Below, piece after piece: positions 8,795 through 18,081 of a stretch of 35,503 bases of DNA. Source of the stretch: Akkermansiaceae bacterium (GTDB taxonomy: Bacteria; Verrucomicrobiota; Verrucomicrobiia; Verrucomicrobiales; Akkermansiaceae); assembly GCA_023263995.1 (NCBI GenBank), contig JALQTQ010000008.1, forward strand, positions 341-35,843, given 5' to 3'. Under the pieces are notes generated by a model. The model was not told where the DNA came from and searched no databases. It was given only the letters and a program-made list of their open reading frames with translations. The stretch's first letter is position 1; each line of letters begins with the position of its first letter. The position numbers and the translations under genes were made by a program.

Positions 8795-10448
8795 GTCGCT
8801 CGGAAAGATGGCGGGCCAACCGGAGGGCAAAGACCCCCAGCATGAAGGTTGGGTTGGCTTGGCCGGAAGTCGGGAAAGCCGAACTACTGCAAAGATGAAG
8901 GTTCCGAGTTCCCCAGACCCGGAGATTCCGGTCAACCACCCCCTTCTCGGGCTCATCCGCAATCCGGGTGGTACCGGACTGGTGAATCCCGTCCCGGGAC
9001 ATTGCCCGGATGGCCTCGGGAAGTTCTTCGCGCGAGAACCAATATCGCAACTCCCCACAGCCGTTCTTTTGTAAGGATTGGTCGAGGACCTCGTGGAGCC
9101 GAATCACCGATTCGACATCCCGGTCAGTGAGATGATAGTGAATTTCGAGGGTCTCTCCGTCAGGCGCGAGCACCATGCGGTTCTCAAAATGCGGGATCTG
9201 CTCGGCATGGAAATGCAAAGCATAACGGTTTTTCCGGTTGTAGAGAAAAATGCCGGGCAACTTCCGCTTCAAACAGTACCGCCGGAAAAAAATCGAGGCG
9301 GGAATCCAAAGCGACCCGGGCAAACCCTTGAGGACGTTCCAGACGTGTCGCGGCAGGCGATTGACCCGGCCCTTGGTGATCGAATGGGCAATCGCGGGTG
9401 GAGCCAGACGTTTCCCCAAAACCGGAGTGACCATGGCGAGATACATGGCCGACATCGCTCCACTACCGTGAGAAGGATCATGATAAAGCGGGTTGTCCAA
9501 CCAGATCGCGGTATTGAGTAGATCTTCGCGGACAAGGAATTCAGGGTCGAACTGAAAACGTCGGCGATAGTAGCATCCATCGGAATCACGCCCAAAATCA
9601 TAGTCGGTCTGGCGAGGATCTCCGTGGAACTGAACACTGGCGATTTTGCCCGAAAGATGGCCTTGGTAGTAACACCCGAGCGCCGTGGGTACGCCCCCCC
9701 GGCGCACAAACACGCGAGGGTTGCGCAAGAGGAGCCGCGTCGTTTCCTGAGTCCCGGCCGCGACCACAAAGTCCCGCGCCCGCACGGTCATGTTCCTGCC
9801 ACCATCGAGGCTTCGGAAGTCGAGCGATTCGATGATTTGCGCATCGGAGACCTCGCCAAAATCCCGGGCCTCCCAGCCGGTGAGCAGGTGAATGTTTTTG
9901 GACTTGGCAAGGTCATCACGATATCGAACCCCAAACCGTGTCGGCATGCTCCAACGCTCCAACGCGGAATCCGTGACCTCGTCGGATGAAAAGCCCTGAG
10001 CGATGGGACCTACGCGGGCTTCCTTGATATCCCGAAGATCAAATCCGCCCCGCCCACACTCGAAATAGGCGGCCGCAGCATCCACGTAAGGCCGACATTC
10101 CTCAAAGAGCGATGGGTCCCAAGTGCAACCACCATTAAGAGAAGGGCGATCGATAAAATCGACCGGATCATAGAGCACACAACGCCCCCCCCAGGTCGCC
10201 GAGGTCCCTCCAAACCCCTTGTTGGTGCATTCATAGGGGTCGTGATGGTTGGTGGGGTTATGATTGATGATACCATCGTCGAGGCCGTTCTTACCAGTCC
10301 CCCCGAGCTCGCCGTATTCCACCAAAAGCACCTTTTGGTCAGGATTCAGGCGGGCATACTCCATTGCCACCATCAGGCCGCCCGGACCGCTTCCCACGAC
10401 ACACAGATCATAGACCTGCCCAAAAACCTGTTCCTGCGAAATAATCAC
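8781..10448 (-). CDS. GMC-family FAD-dependent oxidoreductase
   Basis: 555 aa. Dinucleotide-binding motif 'DLCVVGSGPGGLMVAMEYARLNPDQKVLLVEYG'; C-terminal 'HQSGTTRIADEPEKGVVDRNLRVWGTRNLHLCSSSAFPTSGQANPTFMLGVFALRLARHL' typical of GMC_oxred_C. Confidence 0.9.
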   Translation of the reverse strand: MIISQEQVFGQVYDLCVVGSGPGGLMVAMEYARLNPDQKVLLVEYGELGGTGKNGLDDGIINHNPTNHHDPYECTNKGFGGTSATWGGRCVLYDPVDFIDRPSLNGGCTWDPSLFEECRPYVDAAAAYFECGRGGFDLRDIKEARVGPIAQGFSSDEVTDSALERWSMPTRFGVRYRDDLAKSKNIHLLTGWEARDFGEVSDAQIIESLDFRSLDGGRNMTVRARDFVVAAGTQETTRLLLRNPRVFVRRGGVPTALGCYYQGHLSGKIASVQFHGDPRQTDYDFGRDSDGCYYRRRFQFDPEFLVREDLLNTAIWLDNPLYHDPSHGSGAMSAMYLAMVTPVLGKRLAPPAIAHSITKGRVNRLPRHVWNVLKGLPGSLWIPASIFFRRYCLKRKLPGIFLYNRKNRYALHFHAEQIPHFENRMVLAPDGETLEIHYHLTDRDVESVIRLHEVLDQSLQKNGCGELRYWFSREELPEAIRAMSRDGIHQSGTTRIADEPEKGVVDRNLRVWGTRNLHLCSSSAFPTSGQANPTFMLGVFALRLARHLSERHETS

Positions 10449-10449
10449 T

Positions 10450-11058
10450 TCACTCCGTTGGTTGAGGCAATTTGCTGGTCAGCCCCGGGCGTTCACCCCG
10501 ATCCCGGATACCACATTTTCGGGCGGGATTCCCGGCATTAACCGACCACGCTTCGAGGTCCCGACTGGCCACTCCGCCCGCCCCGAGCACCGCGCCTTCG
10601 CCGCAGGTGACTCCGGGAAGAATGATGGCCCGGGCACAGATCCAGGCATAGGGTTCGATGCGGATTGCCTTGCTGATCAATTCGAAGTCGGCACTCTGGT
10701 AGTTGTGGGTGGCCCCACACACGAACGCCTCCTCCGAAACAATGGCGTGGTGGCCGATGGTGACGCCTCCCACATTGTAGACGAAAGCCTTGCGAGCGAT
10801 TGTGACGACTTCGCCGGTTTCCAATAACCAGGGAGCCCAAATTCGGGCACTGGGATAAATGAAATTATTGCGACCCAAGCGGGCCCCAAAACGCCGCAGA
10901 ACCCAGCAGCGCCAGCGATGCATCCCCGGGGGGGTGGGCCGACACAGGAAGGTCCAGGTGACATTCCACAAAGCCCGGCCGATCTTGCTTGGCCAGCTTT
11001 GAGCGGGCCTCATCAGGGCATCAGGGTGATCCGCACGATGTTGTTCAAGAAAGGCCAT
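10450..11058 (-). CDS. Hexapeptide-repeat acyltransferase (WcaF-like putative polysaccharide O-acetyltransferase)
   Basis: 202 aa; 'RFGARLGRNNFIYPSARIWAPWLLETGEVVTIARKAFVYNVGGVTIGHHAIVSEEAFVCGATHNYQS...ILPGVTCGEGAVLGAGGVASRDLEAWSVNAGNPARKCGIR' left-handed beta-helix repeats. Confidence 0.88.
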   Translation of the reverse strand: MAFLEQHRADHPDALMRPAQSWPSKIGRALWNVTWTFLCRPTPPGMHRWRCWVLRRFGARLGRNNFIYPSARIWAPWLLETGEVVTIARKAFVYNVGGVTIGHHAIVSEEAFVCGATHNYQSADFELISKAIRIEPYAWICARAIILPGVTCGEGAVLGAGGVASRDLEAWSVNAGNPARKCGIRDRGERPGLTSKLPQPTE

Positions 11059-11111
11059 TCACGCAAAGGACGATGGAGGAGAGATAGGGACCAAAAGCGC
11101 CACGGGAAAGA

Positions 11112-11708
11112 TCAAAAAATCCAGATCCCATGGACGAAAAGGTTGTGGAGAACCGCAAGACGCTCTCGCCGTTCGCAATAGGTGTACCAATTGCTCGGCT
11201 CTGCCGGTCGGCCATCAAAGACGGCCTGAAACTCCCGATCGGGGGATTCATCCGAAAAGATCGCCAAGGCACGCGGAGCGTGAAATCCATCGGTCACCAA
11301 GGCCACCCGACGCGCCTTCAAGCGGGCCAGCCAATCTCGCGTGAACCGAGCATTTTCCACAGTCGAGGTGGCCTCAGTTTCATGAGTGAGGCGGGACTTC
11401 TTCACTCCACCGTCGATCAACTGCTGATAAAGCACTCCACCATCTCCGGTAACAACGAGCGGAACGTCAGGGTATTGCTTCGCCAGAGTGATGGCCTGCT
11501 TACCCCGTGCCAAGTCTCCGCCACCGAGAACGACAATCGCATCAGGTTTCCAAGAAAGCGGCTCCGGAAGGGGATCGGGCCACGTTCCCCACATGATCCA
11601 CGATCCCAAGAGCAGCCCAATGACGAAAAGCAGCAAAGCACCACGGCGAACCCATGGGAAGATGCGCGTGGTCAGCGACTCACCGGATTGACTCGTCGTC
11701 GTCTTCAA
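11112..11708 (-). CDS. YdcF/SanA/ElyC-like (DUF218) membrane-anchored protein
   Basis: TM helix 'GALLLFVIGLLLGSWIMWG', then 'PDAIVVLGGGDLARGKQAITLAKQYPDVPLVVTGDGG...STVENARFTRDWL...VALVTDGFHAPRALAIF'. Start proposed as the TTG at 11708, overlapping the upstream stop (TTGA); the ORF track extends to 11753. Confidence 0.82.
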   Translation of the reverse strand: MKTTTSQSGESLTTRIFPWVRRGALLLFVIGLLLGSWIMWGTWPDPLPEPLSWKPDAIVVLGGGDLARGKQAITLAKQYPDVPLVVTGDGGVLYQQLIDGGVKKSRLTHETEATSTVENARFTRDWLARLKARRVALVTDGFHAPRALAIFSDESPDREFQAVFDGRPAEPSNWYTYCERRERLAVLHNLFVHGIWIF

Positions 11709-12928
11709 ATCGTTTCCACGAAATCCGGCGGGGCTCCTCCGTTGAGAACCCACTGGTAGAGTGTCTTCATCTGAGTCGCGACCTGCGGCCAGGTGAATTG
11801 CTTCTCCACAAGCTGACGTCCATTCGCGCCCACTCTTTGCAGGGCCTCGGGTGAGGCCTGCAAGAGCTCCCGCATTCCCGCTGCGATGCTTTGCACATCA
11901 GTTCCAAGCAGGAAGGCGGCCTCGGCCGCAAAGCCCTCGGGCAGGTTGCAATGCTCCGTCATCAGGACCGGCAGTTCGTAGGCCCAAGCCTCGAGCACTG
12001 CCACCGGCAGGCCTTCGCTGAAGCTTGGGAGGATAAAGGCACTGGCATGCCTGAGCAGCCGGTCTTTTTCTTTTCCGAAAGCCGGGCCGGTGAAGACCAC
12101 CTGCGCGCCCTCTCCTCCGGTGTCTGGTGCCCGGTCCCGAGCCGCGAGATGCTCCTCGACCGAGGTCTTGGCGAACGACAATCCGAGTTCCCGACACAAG
12201 CTCTCCAGTTCTTCCTGATGCCCCCCTTGATCCCAACCCGCCACCACCAGCTGCCAGGCCTGATGTCCCGTTGCACCATCTTGCCCCGACTGCATCTGGG
12301 CAAACGCCTGCAAGGCATTGGGAAGTCCCTTTTTAGGATGCAACCTTCCCAAAAAGAGCAAGACCTTGCAGCCCTTCAACTTTTCTCTCCCGATCACCCG
12401 AGCGGGCAAGTCCACGCCATTGGGAATGATCGCCACCGGATTGCGCAAACCCAGTGCACGAATCGATTGAGCCTCCGAACGGCAAAGGGCGTGAAGGCAA
12501 TCCGCTTTCCCAAGGCAACGACGCTCAAAAAGAAGCATGGCCAGCTTCTTGCGCAGACGACCATTGCCCAACGCCCACGGATCCAACATCCCGTGTGGGC
12601 TCACCACCCTCTTGAGTTGTGGAGCACACCGAGAGCCGACCACAATCGAAGGCTGCCCCCACAGGCCGTGGGTGTGAACGAGATCAGGCGCGACCTTTTC
12701 CAAGTGCCTCGGGAGGTTCTTGCCCCACAGCACGGGACCGAATCGACGGGCGGGCAAGATCTCCGGTAGGCCAGGCGGCCATTCAGGCAAGGTCTCGCCT
12801 CCGTCCTCCGGCGCAAAGACCAGGGGGTCTATCCCACACGCTTGCTGAGCGTTGACCAAGGAACGAAGAGCAAGAGCAATGCCTCCCCCAAGGGTGGACA
12901 CCGATCCGGTAAGATGGGCCACTTTCAT
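11705..12928 (-). CDS. Glycosyltransferase family 4
   Basis: 'MKVAHLTGSVSTLGGGIALALRSLVNAQQACGID' and 'VLLFLGRLHPKKGLPNALQAFAQM...ASAFILPSFSEGLPVAVLEAWAYELPVLMTEHCNLPEG'. Confidence 0.9.
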   Translation of the reverse strand: MKVAHLTGSVSTLGGGIALALRSLVNAQQACGIDPLVFAPEDGGETLPEWPPGLPEILPARRFGPVLWGKNLPRHLEKVAPDLVHTHGLWGQPSIVVGSRCAPQLKRVVSPHGMLDPWALGNGRLRKKLAMLLFERRCLGKADCLHALCRSEAQSIRALGLRNPVAIIPNGVDLPARVIGREKLKGCKVLLFLGRLHPKKGLPNALQAFAQMQSGQDGATGHQAWQLVVAGWDQGGHQEELESLCRELGLSFAKTSVEEHLAARDRAPDTGGEGAQVVFTGPAFGKEKDRLLRHASAFILPSFSEGLPVAVLEAWAYELPVLMTEHCNLPEGFAAEAAFLLGTDVQSIAAGMRELLQASPEALQRVGANGRQLVEKQFTWPQVATQMKTLYQWVLNGGAPPDFVETI

Positions 12929-14433
12929 GGGCGGGGAGATTCAGAAAGAGGCGGGGCGGACCGCTCCCCATTGGGCTCGGAGGAAGTATTTCGCGGGCGG
13001 AGATTTGTGCCCTTTCGTCGGGGCGGGACCGGTGGAACAGGCCGATACACTCCAAAATACATCGCCGCCTGCAGCCCTCCCCACCCGAAAACGAAGGGAT
13101 AAAGCACCAACAAGGTAATGTCGCGCCCCATGTTGAAGGTCAAGATCATGCCCACCGAGAAAAGAAGCATGCGGGCCGGATCACGCCCCAGCAAATCCTG
13201 CCGGGCTAGAATCGACACCCAGAGCGACATCAGAAAGGCCGCCGCCATGGGCCCCAAGAAAGCCCCGAAATTGACAATCCCCTGTCCGATCATTCCAGTG
13301 GCAATAGACGCATGCACTCCTCCGGAAGCCCCGGAAGCGTTTTCCGAAGCAAACCCCCTCGCCACCGCATAATCCAAACCAACGGTCGGCTTACTGGGCC
13401 ACAGGGCGCGGGGAATGGGATTGACCAGCTCGGCAAAGTAACGTCCTCCCCAATTCGGTTTCAACGTCCCTTTCTCAAAGAAGGAATTGATGTAACCCAA
13501 CTCCGAGAACATCGACAAGCCCTCGTGACGCGTTTCCTCGACCCGCTTCAGGGCACCTTTTTTTCCGATCTGGGATGAAATTGACCCTTCGTTTCGATTC
13601 GCAAGGACGAAACTGAACCAGAAGTTGATGGCCAGAAAGGCGCCCGCGAGAATGGCGGCTTTTGTCCAGGGGCCGGACCGGAGCCGGAGGAAGACCCAAG
13701 CCAACAGCCCAGGCAAGGCCACCGCAATCATGGTGTTGCGGGTGCGGTCGAGGAAATAGTAGGGCAAGGCCAAGACACAAACCGTCAGAGCCATGGTCCG
13801 AGTCGAGGAATTGCGACACACCGCCCCAAAAATTCCAAAGGAAGCCGTGAGCAGGATTTGAAGGTAGCCCGCCAAAGACAAGACAGCATCGACCCCTCCA
13901 CCCATTCGCCCCCGGAACCACGGGTTCTGCTTCTCTCCAAGATAAGGTGCAAAAAGACCGATGAAATCAAACTTCACCCGCAGGAGGGCAACTCCCATCA
14001 AGAGCAACCAAGCGTAAAAGAGTAACCACGCCACCTTGTCCAATTGTCGCTGCATGTCCCGGGTCTGCAGCATGTTGGTCTCGTAGTAGAGCATGGTGCG
14101 GCTCCGATACCGCAGAAAGCGCTGGTTGAAGAATTGGTTCACCGGCTGCACGATCACCCCGAATACCACCAGAAACCACAAGACTTGCCACCAGGCGGCC
14201 TCCAAGGCTTCGTTGCCCATCTTCTCCTGATACTCAGCATAGTCGTTGTAGAGCCCGTCCCCGTAATACCAGGCCCCCACCGTGGCCAAAACCATACCGG
14301 TGGGAATCCCCCAGCCCTCCTGACGACCATTCCAAGCGTAAAGCAAGAGAATCCCAATCAAAATCAAACCCAAAAAGAAGGGCGTCGGGAAGAGAGCGAG
14401 TTGGTCCATACTTTCAGGGGGGCTGAAGAACAC
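12925..14433 (-). CDS. Oligosaccharide repeat-unit polymerase-like membrane protein (Wzy-type)
   Basis: 502 aa, multi-spanning; 'YINSFFEKGTLKPNWGGRYFAELVNPIPRALWPSKPTVGLDYAVARGF' resembles O-antigen polymerase-family loops. ATGA overlap with the downstream GT4. Confidence 0.75.
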   Translation of the reverse strand: MFFSPPESMDQLALFPTPFFLGLILIGILLLYAWNGRQEGWGIPTGMVLATVGAWYYGDGLYNDYAEYQEKMGNEALEAAWWQVLWFLVVFGVIVQPVNQFFNQRFLRYRSRTMLYYETNMLQTRDMQRQLDKVAWLLFYAWLLLMGVALLRVKFDFIGLFAPYLGEKQNPWFRGRMGGGVDAVLSLAGYLQILLTASFGIFGAVCRNSSTRTMALTVCVLALPYYFLDRTRNTMIAVALPGLLAWVFLRLRSGPWTKAAILAGAFLAINFWFSFVLANRNEGSISSQIGKKGALKRVEETRHEGLSMFSELGYINSFFEKGTLKPNWGGRYFAELVNPIPRALWPSKPTVGLDYAVARGFASENASGASGGVHASIATGMIGQGIVNFGAFLGPMAAAFLMSLWVSILARQDLLGRDPARMLLFSVGMILTFNMGRDITLLVLYPFVFGWGGLQAAMYFGVYRPVPPVPPRRKGTNLRPRNTSSEPNGERSAPPLSESPRP

Positions 14434-14441
14434 TCCTAAGG

Positions 14442-15488
14442 TTACTTGGCAAGTTGTGCCAAGAACTCTTTAAAATCCGGTCGTTGACAGGCTTGAAGGA
14501 GGGCGCTGGCCGGAGAAAAACGAAGGAGGTGTAGGAAAGCGAGCGCCAAAATCAGTTCGGCCCGACTCGTCGAATCTTTCCCGGCAAAGAGGGCCTGAAA
14601 GAAACGCCGACACTCCGCCGCACCGGGGTCGGGATTCTGATTCCACCATTGATCAACTTTCAGGCACAACTCGTCGGTGCGCCGAGGGCCATCCTCCCGA
14701 CTTTGCTCCCAATCGATAACCCAGAGATCCGACCCATCCCGCAGGACGTTCGTCCGATTCAAATCGCCGTGCACCCGACCAACATTCCAACCCGAACGGG
14801 AAACCTCCCGGATCACCTCCTCAAAGCCCGGGAAATCCCGGCAGCCTTGTAAGAGCTTGTCCCACCACGACGGTGGATTCGGGGCCCCCAGCACGAAGGG
14901 AGCAGTGTTGATTTCCGCGACCAGAGCACTCACCCCAGCCTCTTTTTCCCAGTCCACTGCCGACGCCGAGGCGGGCAGACAAGCCGTTACCAGAAAATCC
15001 GCGCCTTCCCACGCCCCCGAAGCCAGAAGACGAGGCACGCAGAACGATTGAGGCGGTGAGGCTTGAAAAGACTCCAGAACGCGAGCCTCGTTGCGGATCT
15101 TCTCCCCGTTGGCCTCGTTCAGGGCCAACTTCCCAAAAGCCCGCGGAACGCCATTCGCTCCCAAAAAATAAAGATAAAGACGCCCCCGTCCAGGATCGCC
15201 AGGCCAAATGACGAAGGGCCAGATAGGAGTGCCTCCCAGTATCTCGACCACCCGATGAAGCCAATCGTCGAATCCAACCGACGACATCCCGGGAGGCGCG
15301 AAGGGCCTAGACGGTCTGAGGAGATTCAAGATCCTGCTGCGAAATCCCAATCGAATCAGTCGCCGCAACAGACGCTTTTTCCCGGTATGCCCGGGATAAC
15401 ACGCCACGGCCGCACGTTGCAGCAAGGAGCTGCCTTCGGGCACGGCCATCAGGGGCCTGCCCCCAAGCTGGATCTGATGAAACCTCAC
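14442..15488 (-). CDS. Phosphotransferase/kinase of the APH (aminoglycoside phosphotransferase-like) fold
   Basis: 348 aa; 'FGKLALNEANGEKIRNEARVLESF' (Lys/Glu of N-lobe), Brenner motif 'GRVHGDLNRTNVL' and 'LWVIDWEQS' metal-binding Asp motif. Confidence 0.8.
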   Translation of the reverse strand: MRFHQIQLGGRPLMAVPEGSSLLQRAAVACYPGHTGKKRLLRRLIRLGFRSRILNLLRPSRPFAPPGMSSVGFDDWLHRVVEILGGTPIWPFVIWPGDPGRGRLYLYFLGANGVPRAFGKLALNEANGEKIRNEARVLESFQASPPQSFCVPRLLASGAWEGADFLVTACLPASASAVDWEKEAGVSALVAEINTAPFVLGAPNPPSWWDKLLQGCRDFPGFEEVIREVSRSGWNVGRVHGDLNRTNVLRDGSDLWVIDWEQSREDGPRRTDELCLKVDQWWNQNPDPGAAECRRFFQALFAGKDSTSRAELILALAFLHLLRFSPASALLQACQRPDFKEFLAQLAK

Positions 15489-16876
15489 CCCTCTTGATTC
15501 TCCTTCCCGCGGGGAGGCACAAACTCCGGGACCCGATTCAAAAAGACTTGTTCCACCTTTTCCCGCACCTCTCTGACTGTCGCTTCAATTCCACCCGAAG
15601 CATCCACGATCAAGCCATGAGACCGTTTCTCCACCAGTTGCCGGATCCGCTCCTGCTGGCGGGCGATTTCAGCCACCTCAAGCTCGGGCTTGCCATCGTA
15701 AATGGCCTGCGGGTCACGCTCCAAGGCAATGACAAGATCAGGCTTCGGCAAAAAGAGCTCGAGCAAACGAAGATACCAACGCGGCACCCGCTGATACCCT
15801 CGCTGGTAATGGTAGTCGTAAAAGTAACGGGCAAACATCAAGAGCGCCCCCTGCCCACGCAATTTTTTCACCAACAGATGACCCAAGAAGAAATCGAGAG
15901 CATAGTAAGTGACGTAAAACATACCCACCAATGGCGGGTGGTCCCGATTCATTCCTGAGCCCCTGGTTCCCGGTTCCACGACCTCGACCGGCTTCACCGG
16001 ACGACCGAGGAGCCGAGCCAGGCGCGCCTTGATCTGCTTCATTTCCGGCAAAATCCGGAACTGGTATTCGAAGCGACGGCAAATCTTGTAGGGCTTCTGA
16101 TAGAGCTCTTCCGCCACTTGGTCAGCAATCGTGCTCTTACCCGAACCATCAGGCCCGAGCAAGACCACGAAGGCGTGCATCGTCGGACTGAGGGTGTGCC
16201 GCAGGGTCGAAAAGAAAAAGCGAATCCCATCTCCCGAAAAAGGACTCACGGTCGCTTCCACGCTCTCCCGGATGCGCGGAGCAAGCGCCTCCACCCCATC
16301 CCAATCACCATCTTGGCAGCACCGCAAAAGATCCTCGCAGAGGTCTTCGCCGAGGATGTCGCCCACCGCTTCCCGAAAGCTCACGGCATCTTTTTGAACA
16401 CCACTCCGGGTCTCCTCCCGAGAGTTTTCCTTGTAGCGCGGATGACGCGTCAATTCCTTCAATAGGGAAACAGCCGCCCCGAACCCCTCCGGCACGACCC
16501 AGACCCCGGCTTCGTTTCGGTGACGCTTTTGCAAACCAACCTCACTGCGGGCAATGGGATAAAAGCGATGGAGACAGCCCCCGAAAAGATCGACCGGAAG
16601 ATAGCACCGGGTCGGCCCGGGACTGATCGCCAAGCAGCACCGATACCGGTCTTTGTCCACAATCGGAACGATGGTCCACCCGACAAGACGAGCAGCCCGG
16701 CGCAACACTCCTTCGACCCGATCCAAATCCTTGGGGTCAATCAGGAGGTCGATATCGTATCGGGTCTCATTCGGTAAGCCCTCAGCTCCGCGAAGGACCG
16801 CCCAAGGCAAGCCTGCCGTATCAAGATCCGCAAAAAACCGTTGGACCAGAGGCCCGATAGAAGGTGGGGCATTCAA
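15485..16876 (-). CDS. Fusion: N-terminal nucleotidyltransferase-like region + C-terminal thymidylate-kinase-like P-loop kinase
   Basis: 'WAVLRGAEGLPNETRYDIDLLIDPKDLDRVEGVLRRA' (NTase-like) and 'MHAFVVLLGPDGSGKSTIADQVAEELYQ...FARYFYDYHYQRGYQRVPRWYLRLLELFLPKPDLVIALERDPQAI' (Walker A and TMK-like lid region). ORF opens at 16993 but would overlap the upstream gene by 76 bp; starts at CTG 16921 or TTG 16876 are more plausible. Confidence 0.75.
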   Translation of the reverse strand: MNAPPSIGPLVQRFFADLDTAGLPWAVLRGAEGLPNETRYDIDLLIDPKDLDRVEGVLRRAARLVGWTIVPIVDKDRYRCCLAISPGPTRCYLPVDLFGGCLHRFYPIARSEVGLQKRHRNEAGVWVVPEGFGAAVSLLKELTRHPRYKENSREETRSGVQKDAVSFREAVGDILGEDLCEDLLRCCQDGDWDGVEALAPRIRESVEATVSPFSGDGIRFFFSTLRHTLSPTMHAFVVLLGPDGSGKSTIADQVAEELYQKPYKICRRFEYQFRILPEMKQIKARLARLLGRPVKPVEVVEPGTRGSGMNRDHPPLVGMFYVTYYALDFFLGHLLVKKLRGQGALLMFARYFYDYHYQRGYQRVPRWYLRLLELFLPKPDLVIALERDPQAIYDGKPELEVAEIARQQERIRQLVEKRSHGLIVDASGGIEATVREVREKVEQVFLNRVPEFVPPRGKENQEG

Positions 16877-16917
16877 AATGGAAAAGAAATTGTGAGACGA
16901 AGGGTAGGAAGCGGAGA

Positions 16918-18075
16918 TCAGGGGATCAACCTCTGTTCGCCCTCCACGGCCACGGCGGCCCAAAAACTCCGAGCAAAGTCCGCCGGTGTCCACTCGGAAA
17001 TAATCTCGAGGGATCGCTGACCCATCGCGTCGCGATCGGGAGAAGTCGCCATGGCGGCCAGAACACCACCCATCGATGAAATTTCACCCGGATCAAAGCG
17101 AAAACCATTTTCGCCTTCCCGGACCAGATCGTAACAGGCACCGACTGTTTCTGAACAGAGGACCGGAAGCCCACACGCCATGGCTTCGTTGACGACCAAA
17201 CCCCACTGCTCCTGCAGGGCCGGATGAACGAAGGCCCCGGCAAGAGCGTAGTAAGCCACCAGTGACTCAAATTGTTGAAATCCGGCAAAGGTGACATCAG
17301 GGACCCGGCCTGACTCGACCTGCGACCGCAACTGCCCCTCGTCAGGGCCCGTTCCCAGAATGACAAGACGCCAGCCGTCCGAATGATCCCCCCGATAAGC
17401 CGCATATGCCTGGATCAATCGAGGAAGATTTTTTCGGGCAATAAAACGGCTCGAGACCAAAAAAAACGGGCGCTCGTCCTCGAGGCCCGGTAACTGGCGG
17501 TAGGGAACGGGATCCGCCCTGACCCTTTCGGCCGCCGCCCGAAATCGTTCGTTATCGACGACGTCGTAACGGTCAAAAATGCGGCCCGGTGGCATCCCGA
17601 GTTGTTCAAGATAGGCACGATGAGGGCTACCTCCACATAAGGCACTGTCGAAGCGACGCACCAAGCGGCTCTTGAGCCACTCCTTCCACCAGACCCGCGG
17701 TGCATCGTCGGCTTTCGACTCCGTCATCATGACACGACAGACCCTTTTGCGGCGGGCCCACTCGAGCGCGGCCCGCGAGTCAGTCATACCATAACCCGAA
17801 ATCCCCACCACCGCAGGGCTCAACTCAGCGAGAATTCCCTGCATCGCTTGACGCACCCTCGCCTTTGGGAGTTCGTGGTACATTTCGTCCGGGAAAAGAG
17901 TTTCCACCCGGAGATCCTTCCCGTCTTCACCCGCTTCCCAAGGCCGCCCCTGCACCTGGCCTGCCACCGCCAAGCCAATGACTTCCACTCCGGCAGGCGC
18001 GGCTTCAACGCAAGCTCGCAAGCGAGCAGTATGATAAGGCCCAAAGCTGGGCCAATGTAAGACGACGCGCGACAT
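16918..18075 (-). CDS. Glycosyltransferase family 4
   Basis: 'PFFLVSSRFIARKNLPRLIQAYAAY...WRLVILGTGPDEGQLRSQV...AGAFVHPALQEQWGLVVNEAMACGLPVLCSETVG'. Confidence 0.9.
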   Translation of the reverse strand: MSRVVLHWPSFGPYHTARLRACVEAAPAGVEVIGLAVAGQVQGRPWEAGEDGKDLRVETLFPDEMYHELPKARVRQAMQGILAELSPAVVGISGYGMTDSRAALEWARRKRVCRVMMTESKADDAPRVWWKEWLKSRLVRRFDSALCGGSPHRAYLEQLGMPPGRIFDRYDVVDNERFRAAAERVRADPVPYRQLPGLEDERPFFLVSSRFIARKNLPRLIQAYAAYRGDHSDGWRLVILGTGPDEGQLRSQVESGRVPDVTFAGFQQFESLVAYYALAGAFVHPALQEQWGLVVNEAMACGLPVLCSETVGACYDLVREGENGFRFDPGEISSMGGVLAAMATSPDRDAMGQRSLEIISEWTPADFARSFWAAVAVEGEQRLIP

Positions 18076-18081
18076 AGATTC

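Noticed and set aside
11891-12769. 292-aa + strand ORF
   Set aside because: Antisense to the GT4 gene 11705-12928; no domain signature.
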